Notes under the pieces: generated by a model
The model's database searches: none
What the model saw: only the letters and a program-made list of their open reading frames with translations
Told to the model about the DNA's origin: nothing
Shown here: positions 1-8,749 of the stretch, piece by piece
Layout: every line of letters begins with the position of its first letter
Numbering within the stretch: the stretch's first letter is position 1
DNA from: Paenarthrobacter nitroguajacolicus JCM 14115
GTDB lineage: Bacteria; Actinomycetota; Actinomycetes; Actinomycetales; Micrococcaceae
Reading direction: 5' to 3'
Length of the DNA stretch: 22,330 nucleotides
Assembly (NCBI GenBank): GCA_001313365.1
Contig: BBFS01000079.1
Coordinates: forward strand, 1-22,330
Program-made: the position numbers and the translations under genes

Positions 1-168
1 TCCGACGCCCAGTCCCACGCAAACCGGCGGGCTTCTCTGCGGGTTGCTGCGGGTCTGCTGACGGCCGCCGTAAACGGCGACTTCCGCTGGTGTCCGACCC
101 CCCCCGAACTCCGGGCCGGGCGCCAGCGGTTCCACGTAGCAGCGGTTCCACGTGCCAGCCGATATTGA
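1..168 (+). CDS. C-terminal fragment of an unknown protein (partial at window start)
   Basis: From base 1 the first plus-strand frame is open and has the strong third-position G/C bias of the real genes here. It reads SDAQSHANRRASLRVAAG and continues through LLTAAVNGDFRWCPT. An 8-base C run at 98-105 then makes the frame uncertain. In the frame as read it stops with TGA at 166-168; if the run was originally four C it would end at TAG 137-139. I do not recognise the family and see no motif. It would be convergent with the propeller gene ending at 197. The codon pattern is the only evidence, so an accidental open frame remains possible. Confidence 0.28.
   Translation, partial: SDAQSHANRRASLRVAAGLLTAAVNGDFRWCPTPPELRAGRQRFHVAAVPRASRY
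125..153. repeat. Tandem duplication, 16-bp period
   Basis: AGCGGTTCCACGT occurs at 125-137 and again at 141-153, separated by AGC. This gives two adjacent copies with a 16-base period, the first unit ending AGC and the second GCC. It lies between the plus-strand fragment and the end of the propeller gene. Confidence 0.8.
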
Positions 169-170
169 GC

Positions 171-204
171 CCACTACCTTCAGCGGACCACTACCTTCAG
201 CGGA
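171..204. repeat. Perfect 17-bp tandem duplication over a stop codon
   Basis: CCACTACCTTCAGCGGA at 171-187 is repeated without change at 188-204. The second copy contains the TGA stop (minus strand, 197-199) of the propeller gene. The duplication therefore copies the last codon and the stop, giving a second in-register TGA-like segment downstream. Confidence 0.85.
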
Positions 205-1232
205 CGACGCTGGGAGACCACCCATGGGCGATGAACAGGCTTGGCTGTGAGGTCGGGTCCGTGCCGAGTTTCCATATGTTGCTGTCACCGTTACCGCCAT
301 CGGCTGCCAAGCCATAGAGCAGGTTCCGGTTATCCAGCCATTCGATCTGGTCATCAACACTGCGCTTCTCGGAGAGCACGGTTTGTTGTCCCGTAGCGAG
401 CTCAAGTATTGCGACTTTCCAGTGTGCTGCCAGCGCCCCGCCGGCGTTCTTCTTAAACGCGATCCTCGTGCCGTCAGGCGAAATGGACGGACACTCCACA
501 TTGTCGTGAATGGCAGTCAGGGTCTTCGCAGACAGGCTCCCCCCCGAACCAGCCAGATGCGCCCGGAGGAAGCGGCCGTTGCGTAGAAAACATCGCTCTG
601 GCCAGGCGCGAACGTCACACCCCCCCAAATATTCCTGTCCGTAGCCAGAAGCCTTTCGCCGTTCACCATCAAAGCAAAGTCCTCGAGGTTGCTGATGTGC
701 CATCCGGAAGGCTGATCTCGGTGGCCGTGGAAAAGCCTGCCGTGGCGTAGGAGTGGCCCGAGACGAACACGGTGGTGGCAATCATGGATCCGTCGGGGCT
801 GATGCGGGTCCTGCTGGGTATTCCCGGGACCGGCCATGCCCTTTGCTGCTCCCAGTTGCGGTCCAGGACAGCAGCTTCAAACGCCGTCACCAGTCCACGG
901 TTTGTCTTCAGGCACACCACCTTCTCAGACGTTCCGTACACGCGGTCGCACTCCTGCCCACTGACGGCCCGGTTGCCATCGGGAGATGCCAACGGAACAG
1001 TTGCCGCGTTGCCATAGCCTTGGCCCGAAGCTGTGTTGCGAAAAAGGATGAAGGGCGCTGCTGGAAGCGGCTGGCTCGCCGTGATGCCCACGGACGAAGC
1101 TGCAGTGCGGCTTTCTTCAAAACGCTGGTAGGCCGCCACCGCGTATATACCGGCCGCCACCAGGACGAGTGCCGTGACGGCCAGGAGTGCACCCCCCCAC
1201 CGCAGCTTGCCTTCAGCGACCGCGCCGCTCAT
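197..1232 (-). CDS. Membrane-anchored PD40/TolB-like beta-propeller protein
   Basis: Residues about 10-32 form one hydrophobic segment (GALLAVTALVLVAAGIYAVA) after a short charged N-terminus, so this is probably a single-pass anchor or uncleaved signal with the rest outside the cell. The remainder has propeller-type repeats: RISPDGSMIATTV, then SISPDGTRIAFKKN, the PD40 signature of TolB-like proteins. As read it is split. One base is missing near 704 (PDGT/ISNLEDFAL), and two extra G lie in the run at 539-545 (RG/SLSAKT). Corrected, it is about 342 residues and ends WSPSVVR. Its ATG overlaps the MFS stop as ATGA (1229-1232), so the two are probably translationally coupled. Propellers of this kind often bind partner proteins; the role here is unknown. 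Confidence 0.8.
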
Positions 1233-2547
1233 GCCTCGTTGCTCGAGTCATCCGAGTCCCCCCCTGCCGGCGCAACCCCCTGCGCCACGCAGGATAAAGG
1301 CCACAGCCACGACAGCACAAGCGAGCAATCCACCCGCCACCACCATGGCCGTTGGGGGGGCACCAACCGCATACCAGAGAACACCAAAACCTGCGGATGC
1401 CAGCATCCGGGTTAGCGCCACTACGGTCTGCGCGGACGCGATGCCCGTAGCAAGTTTTCCCGGAGGTGTCAGCTGGCTGGCCAAGGCGGCCAGCACGCCG
1501 TCGGTGGCTGCATAGAACGCCCCCAGAAGGATGAGGCAACCGACGGTCGCCCACAGCCCACCAAAAGGTGCCGCCGCGAGAAGGTACGTTGCCAGCAGTG
1601 CAATATGCCCACCCACGAACACCGGGATCTTTCCCACCCGGTCAGCCAGCCGTCCCAGCGGAATGGCGAAAGCCAGGAACACCACGTTTGTACCTACGAA
1701 CAACAGCGGAAACCACTGGACTGCGAAAGAATCCCGTGCCTGCAGCACCAGATAGATGAAGCCGTCGCCGATGGTCACCAAGCCCAGCAATCCGGCAGCG
1801 ATCAGCAGCTTGCCAAGGCCCGGTTCCTTCAGGTGGGACCAGGAGAAAGCGAAAAGACGGCGGCCTTCACGCTCCTCCATGCCCTTAACGCCATGTGCCT
1901 TAATGTCAGGAACCACCAACGCGAGGACGGCAACACCGATCACGGCGAACGCCAGCGACACCACAAACACCGTGCTGAAACCGTTGGGAATCATCAACAA
2001 CACGAAGAAGGCGATCAACGGCCCGGCTGCGGCGCCGATGTTGTCCAGCATGCGATGAGCGCCGAACGAACGGGCCAGGTGTTCAGGCTGTGCTGAAACT
2101 GAAATGAGGCGTCCCGCGGTGCCGTGCGGATGCCCTTGCCGATCCGGTCCCCCCCGGTAACTATCGCCGCAATGGCCCAGAATCCGCCCGCGAAGAGGAA
2201 ACCGATCCGCGCAAGCATTGATAATCCGTAGCCGGCCAAAGCTATCCGTTTGGGGTGTCCGCTGCGGTCGCAGCCCAGCCGGCCGCGATTCTGACGATTG
2301 CACTGGCACCCTGGTTGATTCCGTCGATGAACCCGAAGGCAATGGTGGACAGCCCCCCCAGGAAGCCGGTCACGTACAACGGGAGGATCGCTGTGACTGA
2401 TTCCGAAGAAACATCGGTGACCATACTCACAATGCCCAGCCACAGAATGACCGGAGACAAACGGAACGGCACTTCGCTCGATAGTGCCGTTCTTGTTCCC
2501 TCCGGCTTGTCCCGTTTACCCCCCCGGTCCGAAAGTGAAATGTACAT
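1229..2547 (-). CDS. MFS transporter
   Basis: A major facilitator permease of the inner membrane; the substrate is not deducible. The N-terminus reads RLSPVILWLGIVSMVTDVSS, followed by a run of hydrophobic helices. The loop after helix two/three carries GDRIGKGIRTAPRDA, the family signature region. The second half includes RLADRVGKIPVFVGGH. Breaks: one base lost near 2270 (WAA/DRSGHPKR), one lost near 2120 (RDA/LISVSAQ) and one gained at 1258-1264. The 7-base runs at 2353 and 2149 add single Gly residues in frame. Corrected length is about 435 residues. The stop then falls at TGA 1231-1229, inside the ATGA start of the next gene. The ATG at 2547 follows the upstream stop by 11 bases, with a G-rich Shine-Dalgarno in the gap. 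Confidence 0.87.
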
Positions 2548-2558
2548 CGCTGCCCCCC

Positions 2559-3286
2559 CTAGTCCGCCGCCGTGTGCAGGCTGCCCAAAAGCTGGAAGCG
2601 TGAGTTGCCTGTGCCTGTCGTCGACACTGAAACCGTAACCGTGTCTGCGCCTCGCACGAATCGTTCGGCCAGTGCGCCTCTGCGGCCGGCGCAGCCTCAG
2701 ACCAGAATCCGTGGGCAACCAACGACTGACGGAAGGACGCCAAGACCTCTGCCTGTGGCTTGGCGATGATGCCATCAGCAGCCACCTGGAGGACATCACC
2801 CGACGTCGACACTGACGTGGAACCGATCGTTGTTCCTTCGGGCAACGTCAGAATGTCGGCAGGCCACCCGTCAACCACTTCGCCGGCTGCGCTGCCGGGG
2901 GGTCAGGCAAGGTGGTGACCAATGGTGCGGGGGGGCAGATGGTTGAGGCAGCCTGTTGGGGGTGGCAGTCACCGGCGGCAGGACTTCGAGCGGCTTGGCA
3001 GTGGACGGACCACCATCACCGTCACCGCTGCCGTCACCATTGCCGCTGCCTTCAGTCCCCCCCGACGCCGGGCTGCCGGGCTGAGGATCGCCGGTGGGAT
3101 CTCCCGTGCCGCCAGGGGGGTTGCTCCCCCGGACGGTGATGCTGGAGCCAGTACTCGGAGTGGAAGAGGATGTGCTTTGGGCAGCAGACGGCCCTGGCTT
3201 CCCGGCCATCTGGTCCAGAACTATGGCGACGGCGGCGATCAGCACAGCAAGGCAAATGCCCGCGATGACCAACCGCCGCGCATCAT
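2559..3286 (-). CDS. Hypothetical anchored secreted protein with Gly/Ser/Asp-rich linker
   Basis: I do not recognise the family. An Arg-rich start is followed by a hydrophobic segment (LVIAGICLAVLIAAVAIVLD), so it is exported and anchored. Next comes a low-complexity linker of about 80 residues (SSSTPSTGSS, GSGNGDGSGDGDGG). A C-terminal domain of about 110 residues follows, containing GWPADILTLPEG and ending RFQLLGSLHTAAD before TAG at 2561-2559. Breaks: two extra C at about 2929 and about 2896, and one base lost near 2682. The ATGATG at 3286-3281 comes into frame if one C was lost from GCGCCGG just downstream, giving MMRRRLVIAG. Otherwise the frame is open back to a GTG at 3335. Corrected length is about 240 residues. 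It is first in a cluster with the MFS and propeller genes. Confidence 0.72.
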
Positions 3287-3356
3287 GGCATACCCGGGGT
3301 GACTGGGTTGCCGAAAGGTTGGGAGGCGCTTTCACGAAGGAGAGCGGATAGAACTG

Positions 3357-3380
3357 ACGCCACCCGCATCGTGGTGGCGT
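3357..3380. repeat. 8-bp inverted repeat in the 3287-3469 gap downstream of mutM
   Basis: ACGCCACC (3357-3364) and GGTGGCGT (3373-3380) form a perfect 8-base stem with an 8-base loop. It lies about 90 bases after the mutM stop and about 70 before the next minus-strand start. No T-run follows on either strand, so it is at best a weak or Rho-assisted terminator, or an RNA hairpin. Nothing else is evident in this gap. Confidence 0.4.
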
Positions 3381-3469
3381 TGATCCTTGCGATGGCGATT
3401 CGAAGCGCCAAGCTGTTCATGGGGGGGACAGTCTGCCATTGCGATCCCGATTCCGGAACAGTTTTGGGC

Positions 3470-4454
3470 CTACCAACGTCCATTCCGGGGGCCGCGGTTG
3501 GCACACAGGGCAGGTATAGGAAGAACGGTTCATGAACTGTTCCCGCTTTATGATGCTGTGCAGGCCTGTCGCCTCGCAGCGGCCGCACATTTCACCAGCA
3601 CGCCCGTAGGCATTCAGCGACCGGGCGAAGTAGCCGGAATCGCCGTTGACATTGACATACAGAGAGTCAAAACTGGTCCCTCCCGCGGCAAGTGCAGCGT
3701 TCATGACCTCTCTCACGGCTTCAATCAGCCGTTCAGCATCCGCGCGGCGAAGCGTGTCCGTGGCCCTGGCGTAATGGAGGCGGGCGCGCCACAACGCTTC
3801 GTCCGCGTAGATGTTGCCGATGCCGGAAATAACCGCCTGGTCCAGCAGCGCCCGCTTCAGCCCTGTCTTGCGACTCCTGATCTTCCGATAAAACGCGTCG
3901 AACGAAAAGTACGGGTCAAGCGGATCCCTCGCGATGTGCGATGCTTCTTCTGCGATCTCCGGCAGGGGCGTTTCACCCAAGCCGCCAGGGCCGCCGTCGA
4001 CAGTCGGCACCAGGGACGTCACGAACAGGCCGCCGAAAATTCTCTGGTCCACGAACCGCAGCTGCTCCGGCATACCATCCGCGGAACTGAGCCTGATCCT
4101 GACTTTGAGGTGCTTTTCATCCGGTACTTCGGGGTCCTGCATCAGCAGTTGCCCGCTCATTCCCAGATGCGCCATCAGCGCGACTTTAGGGAGATCTGCT
4201 GTGAGGGCCGGCGCTATTCCGGGGGGGTCGGTTTCGGGCGAGTTCGACATGGCCAGGGGCATCCAGAGGAATTTCCCTCGCCGCACGACGTCCAGGACAG
4301 TGGCTTGCTCAAGATTCCCGATGAAGTCTTCGGTTCCGAGTGTGTGTCGCCGGATGGAGCGCGGATCGACGACGTCCACTCCGGTGATTGTTCGGCCACG
4401 GACCCAACGGGCCAAGCCGCGGCGGACTACCTCTACTTCGGGAAGTTCAGGCAT
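3470..4454 (-). CDS. mutM: Formamidopyrimidine-DNA glycosylase (Fpg)
   Basis: Base-excision repair glycosylase/AP lyase removing 8-oxoguanine and formamidopyrimidines. The start [14 protein letters not shown] is diagnostic: Pro after Met is the Schiff-base nucleophile and Glu follows. [13 protein letters not shown] lies in the N-domain, and [22 protein letters not shown] sequence ([14 protein letters not shown]) marks the H2TH region. The C-terminus carries the four-Cys zinc finger, CGRC and CPVC. As read the frame runs on past the finger. If the C run near 3481 was four bases rather than five, it reads CQPRPRNGRW and stops at TAG 3472-3470, the usual end of this family. Corrected length is about 326 residues. 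The start lies five bases after the rnc stop, so the two are co-transcribed. Confidence 0.95.
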
Positions 4455-4459
4455 TTGGT

Positions 4460-5175
4460 TCAAGAGGAAGCAGGACCGGCAGTAGTGGGGGGGTCCAGGG
4501 CGGTCAGGGCACGCCATGCATCAGCGGCGGCTTCCTGCTCCGCTTCTTTCTTGGAGTGGCCCGAGCCCCGGCCGTAGGGAGTTCCGCCGATGTTCAGAAC
4601 TGCCTCGAACGTCCGGGCATGGTCCGGCCCTGAACCTTCGACGGCATAGTGAATGGCGCCCAGCTGCCGGCTGGCCGTAAGTTCCTGGATGCTCGTCTTC
4701 CAGTCAGTTCCCGCCCCCCCAGTGCCCCTGCATCCTTGAGGAGCGGTCCTACCAGGCGCATGACCAGTTGCCGCGCGGTCTCGATATCGTTCGAGAGATA
4801 CGTGGCCCCCCCGATCAGCTTCCATGGTGTCAGCAGGATGGAGGCCTTGTTCTTGCCATCGGTAAGCTTCTCGCCTTGCCCGAGGTATATAAACTCGCCC
4901 ACGCCGATTTGCCGGCCAATCCCGGCCAGCGCGCGCGTACTGACGACGGCCGAGCGTCGCTTTGCGAGCTCACCTTCGGGCAGCGAGGGGTTCTCACGGT
5001 AAAGGGAATCGGTCACGGAGAAGCCCAGGATGGAGTCGCCGAGGAACTCGAGGCGCTCGTTGGTGGGAATCCCGCCGTTCTCATACGCGTATGAGCGATG
5101 TGTCAGAGCAAGACGAAGCGTCTCGGTGTCAATCGAGACACCGAGACGCTTCAGAAGCTCTTCAGTTGAAGACAT
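4460..5175 (-). CDS. rnc: Ribonuclease III
   Basis: Double-strand-specific endoribonuclease for rRNA and mRNA processing. The catalytic signature [14 protein letters not shown] is at about residues 39-52, with [12 protein letters not shown] before it. The second acidic motif (normally DTxEALIGA) is garbled. The sequence reads [13 protein letters not shown], which is restored by one lost G, two lost bases and a shortened G run at 4806-4812. A second break at 4714-4720 (two extra) separates the nuclease half from the dsRNA-binding domain. That domain ends with [19 protein letters not shown], the canonical C-terminal helix. The stop is TGA at 4462-4460. Corrected length is about 236 residues, normal for the family. 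It lies between rpmF and mutM, a common actinobacterial order. Confidence 0.95.
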
Positions 5176-5198
5176 CCTTAGTCAGCCTGTACGGCAGA

Positions 5199-5404
5199 TT
5201 AGGCGTCTGCGACCTTGCGGCCCTTGTATTCAAGGAACAGCGCGGTGCCGGCAGAGTCAGTGACGACCTTTGCCTGGTGCGGCAGGCTGTAGGTAACCTG
5301 ACCGTTTTCGATGGTCTTGACCAAGTTGGGGGGGCAGTTGCCTTCCACTGGGCACGGCGGGCGCGTGTATTTGCGCGAGACATTTTCCGCTTGGGAACAG
5401 CCAC
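5199..5404 (-). CDS. rpmF: 50S ribosomal protein L32
   Basis: Small basic ribosomal protein of the large subunit. It starts at GTG 5404 with [20 protein letters not shown], which is unmistakable for L32. The C run at 5328-5334 (seven) shifts the frame. With five bases it reads [20 protein letters not shown] and ends [12 protein letters not shown] at TAA 5201-5199, giving 67 residues. No Cys pairs are present, so this is the zinc-free form. It follows the DUF177 gene by 33 bases and precedes rnc by 23, a typical DUF177-rpmF-rnc operon. Because L32 is needed for normal ribosomes, an intact reading frame is expected in the living cell. Confidence 0.96.
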
Positions 5405-5437
5405 GGCTATCTCATTTCTCTCTTAGACGAACACTTA

Positions 5438-5991
5438 CTAATCGGTTTGCCGGTCAGTCTTAGCCAGATCAGCTAGGGCAGCCCAGCGAGGGTCAATGAC
5501 CTCGTGGTGGTGCCCCCCGGCTCGTCTTCCAGGCGCGCTCCACATTCGGAACACAGGCCCTGGCAGTCTTCCCGGCACACCGGCTGGAACGGCAGCATAG
5601 TGACAACTGCGTCCCGCAACACCGGCTCAAGATCGATCAGATCGTACTCGACTCGACGTTGCTCTTCATCGTCTTCTTCGCCTGAAAGCTCAACACCTTC
5701 ATAGAAGAAAAGTTCTTGCACATTGACCTCAAGGTCATACGCAAGGGGATCCAGGCATCGACCGCATTCGCCGGTTACTTCGACGACTACGGTTCCGGAT
5801 ACCAGAATTCCTTCGTGTACGGCCTCAAGACGAAGATCCAGCTCGATATCCGAGCCTTCCTTTACGCCAATGAGCGCCACACCAAGGTCACTTGGCGCAG
5901 GTACATGCTCGTTGAGTGTCCGCATGGTCCCTGGACTGCGTCCAAGGTCCTTGACTACCAGCGCCAAGGGCGAACTTGCATCTCGCTTAAT
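5438..5991 (-). CDS. DUF177 / YceD family protein
   Basis: Conserved bacterial protein nearly always encoded just before rpmF; YceD homologues are linked to 23S rRNA maturation, but the mechanism here is not shown. Visible are LALVVKDLGRSPGTMRTL, VTGECGRCLDPL (Cys pair) and CREDCQGLCSECGARLEDEP (Cys cluster, possibly metal binding). The C run at 5513-5518 (six, probably four) shifts the frame. Corrected, the end is HHHEVIDPRWAALADLAK and the stop is TAG 5440-5438. The start is unclear. The only usual start codon in frame is TTG at 5967, but coding sequence continues upstream to an AGGAG at 6001-5997. That motif sits five bases before an ATT at 5991, used here. Corrected length is about 183 residues. 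Confidence 0.88.
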
Positions 5992-6024
5992 GAGAACTCC
6001 TGTAGAACATATGACCGACGTACC

Positions 6025-6054
6025 ATCTTAGCCTGATCACGCTTGAGGACTCAA
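6025..6054 (-). promoter_or_regulatory. Candidate sigma-70-type promoter for DUF177-rpmF-rnc
   Basis: On the minus strand TTGAGT (6054-6049) and TAAGAT (6030-6025) are separated by 18 bases. Transcription would start near 6018, leaving a short leader that contains the AGGAG at 6001-5997. The TTGAG forms a small palindrome with the following CTCAA. This is judged by eye only. Confidence 0.4.
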
Positions 6055-6134
6055 ACCGACGCCGGGCGCGCGTGAACGCGCAGTGGTTTCAGCTTGGGGG
6101 AACTCTGCGCGATGGCGCAAGGTACCCGACAAGC

Positions 6135-6639
6135 CTACCCCTTGCGCGGCGGTTCTGTTGGCGGCTCGCCAGCAAGGAGCCTCTTCAGTACCGATTTGGG
6201 GGACGAAATCGGAGATATCGCCCCCCCCGAGGACATTGACCTCTTTGATCAAGGTGGAGGAAAGGTGCACGTAATGCGCTTCAGCAGGCAGGAAGACCGT
6301 TTCGACGCCGGCCAGCTGGCGGTTCATGGTGGCCATCGGCAACTCGTAGTCAAAGTCCGACGATGAACGAAGGCCCTTGACTATGGCTGAGACACCGCGG
6401 TGGCGGCAGTACTCCGCCAGCAGCCCTTCACCCATCGGCTCAACGATGATGCCGCGCAAAGAGGCCAAAGTTTCCCGCGCCATCTCCATTCGGTCCTCAA
6501 GACTGAACCTGTACTTCTTGGCGTAGTTGGTGGACACGGCCACGATGACTTCGTCGAACAGGCCGGCGGCCCGGGCGATGACTTCGAGATGTCCATTGTG
6601 GATAGGGTCAAAGGATCCAGGGCATACCGCGCGTCTCAT
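6135..6639 (-). CDS. coaD: Phosphopantetheine adenylyltransferase
   Basis: Penultimate step of coenzyme A synthesis: transfer of AMP from ATP to 4'-phosphopantetheine. The start reads MRRAVCPGSFDPIHNGHLEV and contains the nucleotidyltransferase HxGH motif (HNGH). IVKGLRSSSDFDYELPMATM and SSTLIKEVNVLGG are the substrate and ATP-site segments of the family. The C run at 6221-6228 (eight, probably five) adds a Gly in frame. The G run at 6198-6202 (five, probably four) shifts the last 25 or so residues. Corrected, they read VPKSVLKRLLAGE and stop at TAG 6137-6135. Corrected length is about 166 residues, normal. It is divergent from the aminotransferase gene, with only 35 bases between the starts. 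Confidence 0.96.
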
Positions 6640-6674
6640 GAGACGAACCTACCCCATGGCTTTGCCGGGATACC

Positions 6675-7943
6675 ATGTCTGACATGGCATCCGCAGGCAG
6701 CAATTCTTCCCTTGATATGAGCGCGGGCACCACCGCAGGTACCAACGCAACACCATGGCAGCGGGCGGCTACGGGAGCCAACCTGCTCTCCCCCGAAGGA
6801 ACGCTGGGAGTGACCATTTTCGAGGAAATGACCACCTTGGCACTGTCCACCGGCGCCATCAACCTCGGCCAGGGATTTCCCGATGAAGACGGCCCCCGCG
6901 GAAATCAAAGCGGCAGCCCAGTCCGCCATCGCCGCGGGAGCCAACCAGTATGCGCCCGGCAAAGGCGTTCCCGCGTTGAGGGAAGCCATCGCCTCCCACC
7001 AGCAGCGCTTTTACGGGCTGAACCCGGATCCTGATACTGAAGTCCTTGTCACGACGGGCGCAACAGAAGCGATCGCAGCGACGCTGCTCGCGTTCATCCA
7101 GCCCGGGGACGAAGTCCTGACCTTCGAACCCTTCTACGACTCCTACGGGCCATCATCGGCATGGCCGGCGCCAAACACGTCACCGCTCCCCTGCTGGCCC
7201 CGGATTTCCTTCCCGACCTCGCGATGTTGGAAAGCTCCTTCAGCACCCGCACCAGAGTTGTCCTCCTGAACAACCCGCACAACCCCCACGGGTGCGGTCT
7301 TTCCGGAATCCGTCCTGTCCATGATTGTGGAACTGGCCGTAAAATACGGCGCCATCATCGTCAGCGACGAAGTCTACGAGCACCTCACCTTCGGCGTACC
7401 GCACCTACCGATTACTTCGCTGCCCGGCGCCGCCGAACGTACCATCACCATTTCATCCGCGGGAAAGACGTTTTCCTTCACCGGCTGGAAAATCGGCTGG
7501 CTTAGCGGACCGGCACACTTGGTGGCTGCAGTTCGCACGGTGAAGCAATTCCTGACCTACAGTTCAGGCACCCCCCCCTTCCAGAGCGCCATCGCAGTGG
7601 GCCTTGGCCTTCCCGATGAGTTCTATACAGGAATCGCCGATCAACTGCGCCGCAAACGGGACATTCTCGCCCAAGGCCTCCGGGCAGCCGGCTTCGGCGT
7701 CTACAACCCGAGCGGCACCTACTTCATCAACGTGGACACGGCACCGCTGGGCATTCGCGACTCCGTTGACCTCGCAAGGCGGCTGCCAGGGCTCGTCGGC
7801 GTGGCAGCATCCCGGTCCCGGTGTTCTGCCATCCGGAGGGAGCCGAGCGTACGCGAAGCCTGCTGCGTTTCGCTTTCTGCAAGAAGACCGGCGTCCTGCA
7901 GGAAGCCGCCGAACGCCTCGCCACCCTGAAGGACCGGCTCTGA
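6675..7943 (+). CDS. PLP-dependent class I aminotransferase, DapC-like
   Basis: Fold-type I aminotransferase. It resembles the mycobacterial N-succinyldiaminopimelate aminotransferase DapC and the kynurenine/methionine aminotransferases, so the substrate is not certain. Motifs in order: INLGQGFPDEDGP, NQYAPGKGVPALREAIA, TTGATEAIAATLLAF, EPFYDSYG, NNPHNP, IVSDEVYEHLTFG, and SSAGKTFSFTGWKIGW with the PLP-binding Lys. Breaks: one extra C near 6892, one G lost near 7147, one extra C near 7286, and one C lost near 7809 (GVAA/IPVPVFCHP). The 8-base run at 7571-7578 is in frame. It ends LATLKDRL at TGA 7941-7943. The N-terminus has about 40 residues not expected in the family. Met at 6717 is an alternative start; neither has a clear ribosome site. 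Confidence 0.92.
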
Positions 7944-8737
7944 ACGCCAGAGGCTCCGGCCAGCCCCCAGGCAACACGCTTCCTCCGAACCACGGGACAG
8001 CACGCCACCATCGAGAACGACACCCTCGTCGAGGGCGGCTTCATCCTCAGCATCGGCGGAGCCGAACAATCGCACGTGAACCTGGCCGATCCCTCGGAGA
8101 TCTTCTACGAGTACCTCCGCAGGATCGGGCATGTGGTGGACTTGGCTGCAGAACCAGGAGTACCCATCAGCGCCCTGCATTTGGGCGCCGGTGCCCTCAC
8201 CTTGGCGCGGTACATCCAAGCAACCCGTCCGGCTCGGAGCAATACGCTGTTGAGCTTGAGCGTGAGCTGTTGGACTTCGTACTTCAGAAGCTGCCCATGC
8301 CTGACGGCGCTACGTTGACCACTCACATCGGCGACGCCCGCGACGCCCTGGCGGAGCTTCCCGCGCAGGTGATGTTCGACGTCGTGATTCTCGATATCTT
8401 CTCCGGGCCGGAGGCCCCCCCGCGCATATTGCCTGCCGGGAATTCTACGAGGAAGCAGCAGGCAGGCTTCGGCCGGATGGGGTGTTGATCGTTAATGTGG
8501 GTGACGAACCTGCGCTGACGCTCGTCCGTAGCCAGGTGGCAGCGCTGCGCCAAGCCATGCCGGACGTCGCCGCCTTCGCTGAGACGGGAATGTTCGCCGG
8601 CCGCTACCCGGGCAACATCGTCCTGGTAGGCACATGCAAACCGTGGTCCCCGGACTGGACAGCGCAACTACTGGCGCGTGGCCCCCCACCCCGCAACCGT
8701 CCTCACGGGCGTAGAGCTGGACGGCATTACAGGCTAA
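7940..8737 (+). CDS. Spermidine-synthase-like SAM-binding protein
   Basis: Rossmann-fold protein of the spermidine/spermine synthase superfamily (polyamine aminopropyltransferase or related methyltransferase). Motifs: LHLGAGALTLARYI (nucleotide/SAM loop), YAVELERELLDF (acidic end of beta-2), HIGDARDAL, and VVILDIFSGPEAPAH. The N-terminal part reads TIENDTLVEGGFILSIGGAE. Breaks: one extra C near 7963, one G lost near 8229 (TRP/GSEQYAVEL), two extra C near 8415, and one extra near 8682. It ends TGVELDGITG at TAA 8735-8737. Corrected length is about 264 residues. No ATG or GTG lies in frame at the 5' end. A CTG at 7940 overlapping the previous stop as CTGA is the best candidate and would couple it to the aminotransferase. 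Whether it makes polyamines cannot be told. Confidence 0.84.
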
Positions 8738-8749
8738 CGAGACGGTCCT

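Noticed and set aside
3283..3469. Extended MutM C-terminus or a small separate protein starting at ATG 3420
   Set aside because: A single-base correction near 3481 restores the usual MutM ending and stop at 3470. The downstream frame has no ribosome site and no family features.
3387..4577. 396-codon open frame on the plus strand opposite mutM
   Set aside because: It is a high-GC antisense shadow. The minus strand holds unmistakable MutM motifs, and the antisense protein has no recognisable domain.
5716..6036. 106-codon plus-strand frame opposite the DUF177 gene
   Set aside because: The opposite strand has the conserved Cys-bearing DUF177 protein next to rpmF; this frame has no start signal or family features.
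6060..6125. GC-rich inverted repeats (GCGCGT/ACGCGC and TGCGC/GCGCA) after coaD as a terminator
   Set aside because: The stems are 5-6 bases with tiny loops and no T-run, which is expected by chance at this GC content.
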